This document shows positions 44,358 through 52,444 of a DNA stretch of 64,000 nt, piece after piece. Below the pieces are notes generated by a model. That model was not told where the DNA came from, ran no database searches, and saw only the letters and a list, made by a program, of their open reading frames with translations. Source of the DNA: Planotetraspora mira (GTDB lineage Bacteria; Actinomycetota; Actinomycetes; Streptosporangiales; Streptosporangiaceae); contig NZ_BOOO01000048.1 of NCBI RefSeq assembly GCF_016863275.1, positions 1 to 64,000 of the forward strand. Direction: 5' to 3'. The translations under genes were made by a program, and so were the position numbers. The first letter of the stretch is position 1; the number at the start of each line of letters is the position of its first letter.

Positions 44358-45020
44358 ATGCAGAAGTTCGACACCCCCGCCCCGATCACCACCGTCCTGA
44401 ACATCCCCGCCGGACGTGTCCAGCTCATCGCCGCCGACCGGACCGACACCACCGTCGAGGTCCTGCCCACCAACCCCGCCAAGAGCCGCGACACCAAGAC
44501 CGCCGAGCAGACCACCGTCGCCTACGCCGACGGCGTCCTGCGGATCGAGACCACGCCGAACAACCAGCTGTTCGGCCCGTCTGGATCCATCGAAGTGACG
44601 GTCAAGCTGCCCGCCGGCTCCCGCATCGAGGCCAAGGCCGCCGGCTGCGAACTCCGCGGTGTCGGCCGCCTCGGCGACGTCGCCTTCGACGGCGCGTACC
44701 GCCAGATCAAGATCGACGAGGCCGCGACCGTCCGCCTCACGGCGATCGACGGCGATGTCGAGGTCGGGCGGCTGGGCGGCCCCGCGAACATCAGCACCGC
44801 ACGAGGCGACATCCGCATCACCGAGGCCACCGGCGGCGCGGTCGTGCTGCGCACCCAGTTCGGCGACATTTCGGTCGCCGCCGCCGGCGGCGTCTCGGCC
44901 TCTCTGGACGCCGGCACCTCCTACGGCCGCGTCAGCAACACCCTCAAGAACGACGGCACCGCCGGACTCGACATCCGCGCCACCACTTCCAAAGGCGACA
45001 TCACCGCCCGCAGCCTCTGA
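44358..45020 (+). CDS. DUF4097 beta-repeat protein
   Basis: 220 residues, mostly short beta repeats of the DUF4097/adhesin-like type: ITTVLNIPAGRVQLIAADRT, IEVTVKLPAGSRIEAKAAGC, VEVGRLGGPANISTARGDIR, AVVLRTQFGDISVAAAGGVS, LDIRATTSKGDITARSL. Each turn returns with G-D-I or G-D-V, giving a right-handed solenoid. There is no signal peptide, so it should be cytoplasmic, unlike many relatives. AGGAGA precedes the ATG. Biochemical role unknown; actinomycete copies often sit beside regulators or ABC transporters. Confidence 0.82.
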   Translation: MQKFDTPAPITTVLNIPAGRVQLIAADRTDTTVEVLPTNPAKSRDTKTAEQTTVAYADGVLRIETTPNNQLFGPSGSIEVTVKLPAGSRIEAKAAGCELRGVGRLGDVAFDGAYRQIKIDEAATVRLTAIDGDVEVGRLGGPANISTARGDIRITEATGGAVVLRTQFGDISVAAAGGVSASLDAGTSYGRVSNTLKNDGTAGLDIRATTSKGDITARSL

Positions 45021-45041
45021 AGGAGCAGAACCAGGACCATC

Positions 45042-45094
45042 CGGCCGGGCCCACCGCGATCGAGATCCTTTCGGTCGTCGCCGAGGCCCGGCCG
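45042..45094 (+). terminator. Inverted repeat after DUF4097 gene
   Basis: CGGCCGGGCC (45042-45051) and GGCCCGGCCG (45085-45094) pair perfectly across 33 bases, 21 bases after the stop. Confidence 0.4.
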
Positions 45095-45267
45095 TCCACC
45101 CCGAGGGGCCTGCGATCCACACGCAGGGCCGGGAGAAGTCGTACAAGACGTCGCCACTCAGGGGCACTGGCGGCGGGGCCGAGCAAGTCGAGGTGGTGGT
45201 GCTTGAGCGGGGCACCCGGCGATCCGGGCATACTGCAGCCGAATCGTCACACAGGAGACGCCAACGC

Positions 45268-46380
45268 ATGAATACGCCCCCATCGACACCTGGAGCGGAG
45301 CGGACTGACGGATCATCCGTCCAGATCGGCGCTCTCGTTCCGCTGACTCGGCCTGGCTGGGTCGAGGCAGGCCGGCACTTGCTCGCCGGACTCGAACTGG
45401 CCGTTCGCGAAGTCAACGAGGCCGGCGGGATCGCCGGAAGACCACTCGAGCTGGTGGTCCGAGACACCGCGGCTGATCCGCAGAGGGCCGCGGCGGCCGT
45501 AGACGAACTGGCTCACCTGGGCGTGGCCGCCTTGGCGGGGGAGTATCACAGCGTCGTCGCTCGCGCCGCCGCCGCCAGGGCCGACGCCCTCGGCCTGCCG
45601 TTCCTCTGCTCGTCAGCGGTTCTCGACGCGCTCACCGAACAGCCGACGGAATGGGTCGCGCGCCTCGCCCCGGCGCAGTCCCACGGCTGGCGGATCTACG
45701 CGGACTTCCTCCTCAGCGCCGGCCACAGCCGAATCGCCGTAGCAGCCCAGCCGAGTGTCTACTGGGCATCTGGGGCCCGCATTCTGCGGGACTACCTCGC
45801 TCCACGCGGCGGCTCCGTCATCGAACTCGACATGCGGGCGCTCGCACCCGCGGCCGTGTGCGACGAACTCGTCGACAATCGCGCGACAGCACTCCTTCTT
45901 CTGGTCGGCCACCCGGAGCCGGCAGTGTCGATCGTCACGTCTGTCCGCCGCGACCGGCGCCTCGCCGAGATCATGATTGGTGCTCCGGCCGGGCAACCGG
46001 AGTTCGCCGAATGGGCGACGTTGCTGGGCGACGACAGCGCCGCGATCCCGTTCTTGCGTTACCTGCCCGAGCGTCTCAGCCCACTCGGTGCACGAGTCGA
46101 GACGGCCCTCCGCGAGCGGCTGGCCGAAGCGCCCTCCTTCGTATCCTTCGAGGGCTACGACACGGTCACCGTCCTCGCCGATGTGCTGCGTTCTCACGGC
46201 GCGGACCGGGCGCGCACTGCCGAGTCCTGGCCGCGCGTCGCAGTCGAAGGCACCCGCGGGCAGATCCAGTTCTCCCGCACGCCGGGCATCAGCGTTTGGC
46301 AATGGGCTTGGACACCGGTCCAAGTCGTCGATCGAGATCCGGCGGAACCCGGTCGCTTTCGGATCCTTCACACCGGCTGA
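45268..46380 (+). CDS. Type-1 periplasmic-binding-fold protein without signal
   Basis: 370 residues of the Leu/Ile/Val-binding (peripla_BP_6) fold: IGALVPLTRPGWVEAGRHLL, LELAVREVNEAGGIAGRPLE, LVVRDTAADPQRAAAAVDEL, GEYHSVVARAAAARADALGL and FVSFEGYDTVTVLADVLRSH. The N-terminus MNTPPSTPGAERTDGSSV has no hydrophobic stretch or lipobox, so it is not exported by Sec or Tat. That suggests a cytosolic ligand sensor like AmiC or the binding half of a receptor, not an importer subunit; no permease or ATPase is adjacent. AGGAGA precedes the ATG. Confidence 0.8.
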   Translation: MNTPPSTPGAERTDGSSVQIGALVPLTRPGWVEAGRHLLAGLELAVREVNEAGGIAGRPLELVVRDTAADPQRAAAAVDELAHLGVAALAGEYHSVVARAAAARADALGLPFLCSSAVLDALTEQPTEWVARLAPAQSHGWRIYADFLLSAGHSRIAVAAQPSVYWASGARILRDYLAPRGGSVIELDMRALAPAAVCDELVDNRATALLLLVGHPEPAVSIVTSVRRDRRLAEIMIGAPAGQPEFAEWATLLGDDSAAIPFLRYLPERLSPLGARVETALRERLAEAPSFVSFEGYDTVTVLADVLRSHGADRARTAESWPRVAVEGTRGQIQFSRTPGISVWQWAWTPVQVVDRDPAEPGRFRILHTG

Positions 46381-46422
46381 GAGAGCACGGACGGTGTCAC
46401 GCGGCGTTTCACGACGCGCGGT

Positions 46423-46460
46423 GGTTCGGCGTCGACAGGATCCCGCGTCGACGCCGAACC
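46423..46460. terminator. Strong bidirectional terminator
   Basis: Perfect 14-base arms, GGTTCGGCGTCGAC (46423-46436) and its complement (46447-46460), loop 10, between the convergent binding-protein and VOC genes. Confidence 0.7.
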
Positions 46461-46574
46461 TACGCCTCGGTGCCGGTCACGCCGGTCATGCCGGACCGTC
46501 CGTCCAGACGAATCCGGCCGGTGTGCCCGGCAGTGGCCGCGTCACCCCCACACGACAGGGGCTTTCCCCGACCG

Positions 46575-46988
46575 CTACTCCGCGTAGGGCTGGTCCGTTC
46601 CCCGTGCGCTGTAGCCAAGACTCCAGATGTAGCCGTCCAGGTCCGCGAAGGAGCCGCCGTACCCGCCCCACGGCAGGACGCCGGCGGGCTTGAGGACCGT
46701 GGCGCCGGCCTTCTCGGCCTCCGCGAGGATCTCATCGACTCGCGCCTCGCTGCGGACGACGTAGGTGAGGACCAGACCCGTGAAGCCGCTGCCTTCCGGG
46801 CTCGTGCCCACCTGCCCGGCCAGGCCTTCGCGGCCGTAGAAGCCGACCGGCGAGGCGCCGTCCGATTCGAAGAACACCGAGATGCCGTAGTCTCTGTCGA
46901 CCTTCCAGCCGAGACCCTCCGTATAGAACTGCTTGGACCGCTCCAGGTCCCGGACGCCGAGGAGGATCGAGCTCACGTGCGCCTTCAT
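46575..46988 (-). CDS. VOC family protein divergent from ECF41 sigma gene
   Basis: 137 residues: VSSILLGVRDLERSKQFYTE, LGWKVDRDYGISVFFESDG, then FTGLVLTYVVRSEARVDEIL and SFADLDGYIWSLGYS. The last strand lacks the metal-ligand Glu seen in most glyoxalases. AGGAGA six bases before ATG 46988 sets the start. Divergent from the sigma gene; ECF41 groups typically have an oxidoreductase, epimerase or decarboxylase beside them, and VOC proteins may fill that slot here. TGTCACG on the minus strand, 47043-47037, may belong to its promoter. Confidence 0.83.
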   Translation of the reverse strand: MKAHVSSILLGVRDLERSKQFYTEGLGWKVDRDYGISVFFESDGASPVGFYGREGLAGQVGTSPEGSGFTGLVLTYVVRSEARVDEILAEAEKAGATVLKPAGVLPWGGYGGSFADLDGYIWSLGYSARGTDQPYAE

Positions 46989-47124
46989 GCCATGTCTCCT
47001 GATGATTTCGGTATATGCGCTGCCTGAACCGGCAGGCGTGACACCCGGGCCGGGCCCGGCGGTCACATCGGCGTGGGTTCGCCGGTCAATTGGTATGACA
47101 GGCCGAGACGGAGGAATGTGACCG

Positions 47125-47994
47125 ATGATCGAGCAGGACTGGCTGAACGAGCGGTTCGCAGAGCACCAAGACCGCTTGCAGGCGGTGGCCTACCGAATGC
47201 TCGGCTCACCCGGCGAAGCCGAAGACGCGGTCCAGGAGGCGTGGCTGCGGGTCAGCCGCGCCGACACCGGCCAGGTGGAGAACCCGGCCGGGTGGCTGAC
47301 CACGGTCGTCGCCCGGGTCTGTCTGAACATGCTGGAGGCACGCCGCAACCGGCGTGAGGAGTCGGCCGGGGCGCTGCCGCCCGAGCCGGCCGCACCGCAC
47401 ACGAGCACCCTCCCGACCGGCCAGGCCGACCCCGAGGGCGAGGCGCTGCTGGCGGATTCGGTCGGTGTCGCGCTGATGGTGGTGCTGGACACCCTGACTC
47501 CCGCCGAACGGCTCGCGTTCGTCCTGCACGACGTCTTCGCCGTGTCGTTCGGCGAGATCGGCGCCGTCATCGACCGCTCCCCGGCGGCGGCACGGCAACT
47601 CGCCAGCCGGGCCCGGCGCCGGGTGCAAGGAGCGTCCGAGGCATCCGATGCCGCGCGATCCCCGAAGCGGGAAATCGTCGCTGCGTTCCTTGCCGCCTCC
47701 CGGAGCGGGGATTTCGCCGCCCTGCTCGAACTGCTCGATCCGGACGCCGTGGCCGTCGAGGTCCGCGGCGCCCACGCGGTGGCGGCCTTCTTCGCCGGAC
47801 GAGCTCAGGCCGCCCGGCTGGCTCTGGTCGACGGCGTTCCGTCGGCCGTCTGGTCGCACCGCGGCCAGCCGAAGGCCGTCCTCACCTTCACCATCGGTGC
47901 CGGGAAGATCACCCACATCGCCGTCGACACCGACGCCGACCGGCTTCGCGACCTTGACATCGTCTTTCTTCACGCCGGCAAAGGGGAGCGGTGA
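47125..47994 (+). CDS. ECF sigma factor, SigJ/ECF41 type with SnoaL-like tail
   Basis: 289 residues. Region 2 is RLQAVAYRMLGSPGEAEDAV-QEAWLRV and region 4 LDTLTPAERLAFVLHDVFAV-SFGEIGAVI with SPAAARQLASRARRRVQG. The C-terminal third (about 180-289) is a SnoaL/NTF2-like domain, diagnostic of ECF41, which controls the sigma activity itself instead of an anti-sigma factor. GGAGG is ten bases before the ATG. Coupled to the following VOC gene and divergent from another. Expected trigger: an unknown small molecule or oxidative stress. Confidence 0.88.
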   Translation: MIEQDWLNERFAEHQDRLQAVAYRMLGSPGEAEDAVQEAWLRVSRADTGQVENPAGWLTTVVARVCLNMLEARRNRREESAGALPPEPAAPHTSTLPTGQADPEGEALLADSVGVALMVVLDTLTPAERLAFVLHDVFAVSFGEIGAVIDRSPAAARQLASRARRRVQGASEASDAARSPKREIVAAFLAASRSGDFAALLELLDPDAVAVEVRGAHAVAAFFAGRAQAARLALVDGVPSAVWSHRGQPKAVLTFTIGAGKITHIAVDTDADRLRDLDIVFLHAGKGER

Positions 47995-48527
47995 TGAGCC
48001 ATGCTCCCCGACCGGCCCGCAGCGTGACCGGCATGAATCTCAAGGTCTCGTCTTGCACTCTCGCCGTCCACGACCTCGACGAGGCGCTCGGCTTCTACCG
48101 TGACGTGCTCGGCTTCGAGGTACGCGATGACGTCGAGGGCGAGGAGACGCGGTGGATGAGCGTCGGCCTGCCGTCGCAGCCGAACATGCGGATCATCCTC
48201 AAATCACCCGGCGCAGACCTGGGTGCCTCGCCGGCCGACCGGCAGGCGATGGAGGAGTTGATGGCCGACGGCCTGCTGGGCCATCTTGTCTTCGAGACCG
48301 ACGACTGCGACGCCACCTTCCAGCACATCGAGGCAGCGGGCGCTGAAGTGATGCAAGAACCGATCAACCAGCCCGACGGCGTCCGCGACTGCGCCTTCCG
48401 CGATCCCTCCGGCAACATGCTGCGATTCACCCAGCCGCGGCACAGGCGGGAACACGTGCTCGCCATCGAAAGCGCGAAGAAGCCCGAGACACGCATACGG
48501 CGGACGGAACGCGGTCGAATGCCGTGA
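47994..48527 (+). CDS. VOC family protein coupled to ECF41
   Basis: 177 residues. LKVSSCTLAVHDLDEALGFY, LGFEVRDDVEGEETRWMSVG and LLGHLVFETDDCDATFQHIE show both modules, ending in DCAFRDPSGNMLRFTQ. The C-terminus from about residue 140 is a basic tail that family members usually lack. GGGGAG lies five bases before ATG 47994, which overlaps the sigma stop by one base; GTG 47991 and ATG 48033 are alternatives. Probable target or partner of the ECF41 sigma factor. Confidence 0.84.
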   Translation: MSHAPRPARSVTGMNLKVSSCTLAVHDLDEALGFYRDVLGFEVRDDVEGEETRWMSVGLPSQPNMRIILKSPGADLGASPADRQAMEELMADGLLGHLVFETDDCDATFQHIEAAGAEVMQEPINQPDGVRDCAFRDPSGNMLRFTQPRHRREHVLAIESAKKPETRIRRTERGRMP

Positions 48528-48575
48528 GATCACATGGTTTGATCGACGCGTGCGGCGATGGGGAGAGGGATCGGG

Positions 48576-49169
48576 ATGAGGACGTTCACCAGTTGGAAGA
48601 CCGCGCAGGGCGCCGAAACCGCCCTGGCCGATCTGCTGCCGCAGGAGACCTTTCATGAGGTCCGCGGGGCTCTGGCGTTCGCCGCCGAGCAGCATGGCGA
48701 TCAGCTTCGGCCGACGGGCGATCCGTACGTGGCCCACCTGGTGGAGGCACTGGAGACGGCGGTGGCCGGGGCGGGGATCGTGGACCGCGACGTGCTGGTC
48801 GCGCTCGCGCTGCACGACGTCGTGGAGGACACGCCCTGCCCGATCTCCTCGATCGCCGATCGGTTCGGCGAGCGGGTAGCCGAACTGGTCGGCTGGGTGA
48901 CCAAGCCGCAGACACCGACCGGAGGCGACAAGCGCGAGGTGAAGCGGGCCTACCTCCGCTCTCTCGCCTCGGCACCGGACCAGGCCGTGCTCGTCAAGTT
49001 GGCCGATCGGGTCAGCAACGTGCAGGAGTTGCACCGCATGCCGGAGGACTTCCAGCGCCGGTACCACCGCGAGACCGTCGACTTCATCCTTCCGCTCGCC
49101 CAGCGCGAGCCGTGGTTCGCCGACTGGTTCGAGACCTGGCGGAAGGCCTGGCGCGAGCTCGAAGCCTGA
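48576..49169 (+). CDS. Small HD hydrolase of RelA/SpoT hydrolase type
   Basis: 197 residues. The order matches the (p)ppGpp-hydrolase domain of Rel/SpoT and small alarmone hydrolases (Mesh1 type): LAFAAEQHGDQLRPTGDPYV-AHLVEAL, then ALALHDVVEDTPCPISSIAD (H-D-x-x-E-D-T), FGERVAELVGWVT and LVKLADRVSNVQELHRMP. No synthetase or regulatory domain is present. The role would be removing alarmone, but other pyrophosphate substrates are possible. GAGAGGGATCGGG precedes ATG 48576. Same strand as the ECF41 unit but separated by 48 bases. Confidence 0.75.
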   Translation: MRTFTSWKTAQGAETALADLLPQETFHEVRGALAFAAEQHGDQLRPTGDPYVAHLVEALETAVAGAGIVDRDVLVALALHDVVEDTPCPISSIADRFGERVAELVGWVTKPQTPTGGDKREVKRAYLRSLASAPDQAVLVKLADRVSNVQELHRMPEDFQRRYHRETVDFILPLAQREPWFADWFETWRKAWRELEA

Positions 49170-49304
49170 GACGCTCGGACTGTCGCCATCACCAGATCAT
49201 GGCGAGCGGCAGCCGAGTTCCGCGGGGTTCGGCCCGCCCCACCTCGTATCCGTCGCTGTGCGAAGGAAGGCCGGAGCGCCCCCGACGCCCCGGCCCTCCC
49301 CGCG

Positions 49305-51815
49305 TCATCGGGTGGTGTAACGGATGACGTCGGTGCGCATCACGTCGCCCGACGCCTTCACCGCCATGAAGGTGTGATTTGTCTTGGTGAGCCCTGAGGC
49401 ACTGAACACCTTCTGCCGCGTGGCACGTACGTCGCTGTGCGTGTCGACGCGCTTGACGAGTTTGCCGTCGATGTAGATGTCGACGAGACCCTGATCAGGC
49501 GTGGTGGCGGTGATCCAGTCGACTCCTGTGCCCGCGAACGTGTACGAGACCGAGTCGCCGTTGTGGGTCGTGGCGTGGACGTCGTCGAGATAGTCTCCGC
49601 GGAACGCGAAGTCCAGTTTCGCCGGGCCGACCTGCAGCGTGGCGAGGTAGCCGGCCGACAGGGTCACCGTCGATCCCGACAGGGTGTAGTCGGTTCCTTC
49701 CTTGAGTGCGGTGCCGTCGAGCGAAACCCCGGCGAACTCACTGCCGTCGCGCAGGAGCTTCACCGGCACGTCCGCGGGAGCCTTCTTGTCGAACGACACA
49801 GCCGACGGGTCGATGAGACTCGGCTGGATCACGTCGATGCGATCGAGCAGCATGAAGGATCCGGACTTCTTGACGACTTTGAGCGTGTGGCTTCCGTTGG
49901 GAAGGTCGTCCACGCTGAACACCTTCTGTTGCGCGAGGCGCGGCTGTCCTGAATCACGCCCGGTGTTCACACTCTTCACGAACTGCTCGTCGATGTAGAC
50001 ATCGACGTCACCCTGCGAGGTGTCCATTTCGGTGACGTAGGAGACGCCCGTGCCCACGAAGGAGTATTGGAACGAGTCGCCGTCGTGTTCGGTGTAGTGG
50101 ACGTCGTCGTCGTAGTCGCCCAGACTCCGCCCAGTGCTCTGCGACCATGACCCCGTGTAGACGATGCCGGGGGCGGTGTCGTTGAGCGTGATGGTCCGAG
50201 TCGGGCCAGATGCCGACGGCGGCGCCGCGGTGCCGGTGTCGGTGACGTTGACGTTGAGTGGTTGTGAGGTCGCGGCGACCTCGTTTCCGCCGTTGCGGGT
50301 CCACTCACCGGCATAGCCGACGCGCAGCGCGTCGTCGTTGACGCTGACTTCGGCGCCGGACTGCGGCGTCACCTTGAGGAGCCGTACCCCGTGGATGGGG
50401 ACGTCCGAGGCGGTGAAGCCGGTGCGGAAACGACCCAGGTTCTTGCGCGCCCACAGGTCGCGCACGGTGGCGGAGCCGGTCAGACCGATGTCGGTCCAGT
50501 TCGCGGTGATGTCCTTGTCGGTCCGGCCGAGGTTGAACAGCGCGACGGTGTAGCTGCCGTCGGAGTTGAGCGCGTACCACACCTGCTGCTGGGTCGCGGT
50601 CGAGACCGGGCGCGCCGGCGTTCCTTCCTGGTCGACGGCGATGACCTCCGGGTTGGTGAGCAGGCTGAGCCCGTAGGCGTCGAGGTCCGTCAGGTCGTTG
50701 CCGGTGTACAGCGGCGCGGCGGAGGTCGCCCACAGGGTCATCGCCGTCTGTCGTTCGTCGCGGGTCAGGCCGTCCATCTTGCCGTTGCCGATGTCAATCG
50801 AGTCGAGGTCGTTCCAACCGCCGTTTCCGCCGTTGCGCCACCAGGTCGCCTCGGACGGGAAAAGCCGGGCGATGTTGTCCCAGTTCGTGAGCGCGTCATG
50901 GGGGCAGTAGCACTCGACGTCCCACTGGATCCGCCAGCCGTTGGCCATGGATCGCCAGTAGTCCGCGTAGTTCGGGTCGAGCGCCCACGAGAGCTCGAAC
51001 CAGATCTTGTGTGCCTTGAGCGCCTTCGACCAAGCGGCGACATCGTCTCGGGCGTCAAGCGAGAGGTCGCTCACCCCGGATCCGGGGGTGACGCTGTCGA
51101 ACTTGACGAAGTCGACACCCCACTGCGCAAGCAGGTCGGCGATCGAGTCGATGTACTTCTGCGAGCACGGGTTCGAGAAGTCGATCCTGTAACCGATCTT
51201 CCAGTAGTCGGAGGGACGGGGCGGTTGCGCTACGACGTCGTGCGTCGTGCACCCCGGGGCTCCGGCGATCGGCAGGCTCGCGTTGTAGATGTCGGGGGAG
51301 ATGCCCGGGATCATGTAGACCCCGAACTTCTGGCCGTTCGCGTGGACGTGGTCGATGACCTTCTGCAGGCCTTGCGGATAGAGCGTGGCGCTGGGCTTGG
51401 GCCGCCCGTTGGCGTCAACCCCGTCGTTCCATCCCGCATCGACGTTGATGTAGTCGTAGCCGTACTTCTGCAGCTTGGCGTGCATCGCGTCGGACTGTTT
51501 GACGAGTTGGTCGCCGGTGATCCACTTCGAGTTCCCGGAGTAGACCTGCATGCTGTAGCTGCTCCACCCCATGTACGGCCGCGTGGCCCACGGGTCGGCG
51601 GTGGATGCGTCTGGTTTCCTGGGCGTCGGTGTCGGCACCGTGTTGGACGACGGCGTCGGCGAGGGAGTGGGGGTCGTGGACGCCGTCAGGGCGGCGGTGG
51701 CTGCGTCGGATTGTGTCGCGGACGCCGGCATGACCTCGCCGAGCATGAGCCCGACGGCCATCGCCGCCACGCTCATCACCGCGAGCGCTCGACGCGCCCT
51801 CGTGTGTCGTTTCAA
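49305..51815 (-). CDS. Secreted modular GH27 glycosidase (alpha-galactosidase family)
   Basis: 836 residues. TTG 51815 follows GAGGAG by six bases. Signal peptide (ALAVMSVAAMAVGLMLGEV, cleavage near ASA-TQ), T/P-rich linker (45-65), GH27 barrel (75-450): YMGWSSYSMQ, NVDAGWN (124-130), FVKFDSVTPGS with the likely nucleophile Asp240, and GGWNDLDSIDIGNG. A C-terminal beta domain follows, then two copies of a carbohydrate-binding-like unit (DYDDDVHYTEHDGDSFQYSF and DYLDDVHATTHNGDSVSYTF) flanking an X2-like Ig domain (SFDKKAPADVPVKLL). GH27 includes alpha-galactosidases, arabinopyranosidases and isomalto-dextranases; substrate open. Confidence 0.82.
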   Translation of the reverse strand: MKRHTRARRALAVMSVAAMAVGLMLGEVMPASATQSDAATAALTASTTPTPSPTPSSNTVPTPTPRKPDASTADPWATRPYMGWSSYSMQVYSGNSKWITGDQLVKQSDAMHAKLQKYGYDYINVDAGWNDGVDANGRPKPSATLYPQGLQKVIDHVHANGQKFGVYMIPGISPDIYNASLPIAGAPGCTTHDVVAQPPRPSDYWKIGYRIDFSNPCSQKYIDSIADLLAQWGVDFVKFDSVTPGSGVSDLSLDARDDVAAWSKALKAHKIWFELSWALDPNYADYWRSMANGWRIQWDVECYCPHDALTNWDNIARLFPSEATWWRNGGNGGWNDLDSIDIGNGKMDGLTRDERQTAMTLWATSAAPLYTGNDLTDLDAYGLSLLTNPEVIAVDQEGTPARPVSTATQQQVWYALNSDGSYTVALFNLGRTDKDITANWTDIGLTGSATVRDLWARKNLGRFRTGFTASDVPIHGVRLLKVTPQSGAEVSVNDDALRVGYAGEWTRNGGNEVAATSQPLNVNVTDTGTAAPPSASGPTRTITLNDTAPGIVYTGSWSQSTGRSLGDYDDDVHYTEHDGDSFQYSFVGTGVSYVTEMDTSQGDVDVYIDEQFVKSVNTGRDSGQPRLAQQKVFSVDDLPNGSHTLKVVKKSGSFMLLDRIDVIQPSLIDPSAVSFDKKAPADVPVKLLRDGSEFAGVSLDGTALKEGTDYTLSGSTVTLSAGYLATLQVGPAKLDFAFRGDYLDDVHATTHNGDSVSYTFAGTGVDWITATTPDQGLVDIYIDGKLVKRVDTHSDVRATRQKVFSASGLTKTNHTFMAVKASGDVMRTDVIRYTTR

Positions 51816-51976
51816 TGCGATCTCCTCTTCGTGTGGTCCGGGGGCACGACGCCCGTGACCAGCGGCGGTGGGCCGTCCGGTGCAGCGATCAGTGACGGCA
51901 GCCTCGTGATGTCGAGGAGCACCGTCTGCTGCGGGTCGAGGGTGGGCAGGGGGATGCCTGCACCGGCCCGATGCGG
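51812..51976 (-). pseudogene. Possible C-terminal glycosidase fragment
   Basis: A leftward frame ends in TGA overlapping the TTG start of the GH27 gene by four bases (TTGA, 51812-51815), as in translational coupling. The frame reads AGIPLPTLDPQQTVLLDITR before a non-descript tail, reminiscent of the last strands of GH36-type glycosidases. Further upstream the frame loses sense. It may be the tail of a deleted first gene or chance. Confidence 0.35.
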
Positions 51977-52234
51977 CCAACTTTGATCATTTCGCCTGGT
52001 CAGGCTGCGGGCACCGTCCTGGTCGCCACGCGGTTGGAACTGGAGGCGGAACACGCCGCCACCGGCGCTTTCGTCCGGCGGGAAACCCGGGAGAAGAGCG
52101 CGGCGCTCATGCGTGATGCCGCGCCGGCCGGGGAGTTGGTGATCGCGCGAGGTGGCCGGAGGGAACGGCACGGAGGGTGACAGGGGGGCATCGGGGTCCT
52201 CAAAGTCTGGCAGGGAAGCCGGTGAGTGCCGCCG

Positions 52235-52263
52235 AGCGTAGGACTCGTCCGCCCGTGAATCAA
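52235..52263 (-). promoter_or_regulatory. Promoter-like sequence, leftward
   Basis: -35 TTGATT (52263-52258), 17-base spacer, -10 TACGCT (52240-52235). It would give the GH27 gene a leader of about 410 bases including the fragment. Confidence 0.4.
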
Positions 52264-52266
52264 TAC

Positions 52267-52295
52267 TTGACGAAGGAAATTATTACGCCTACGTT
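52267..52295 (+). promoter_or_regulatory. Promoter-like sequence, rightward
   Basis: -35 TTGACG (52267-52272), 17-base spacer, -10 TACGTT (52290-52295) in an A/T-rich patch. No recognised gene lies downstream on this strand; transcripts would run antisense into gntR. Confidence 0.45.
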
Positions 52296-52444
52296 TCGGG
52301 CCATGCTTACCGAGTCCGGCACGGGCGCTCTCGCGGATTCTCCTGTGGTTACGGCCGTGTTCACCGCAGCGCTGACCGAGCGGAGGGGCGAAGGTCCGCG
52401 AGAACCTGCTCGTCGTCGCGGTGGGATGGACCGCACACAGGTTC

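Larger units (their letters stand above)
51977..52444. other. Intergenic region with divergent promoters
   Basis: With the preceding fragment this makes about 630 bases lacking an intact gene. Two back-to-back promoter-like sequences stand at 52235-52295. A 54-codon rightward frame (52303-52467) follows the plus-strand promoter but runs into the gntR gene and matches no family I know. A 69-codon frame at 51971-52180 is equally unrecognised. Confidence 0.4.
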
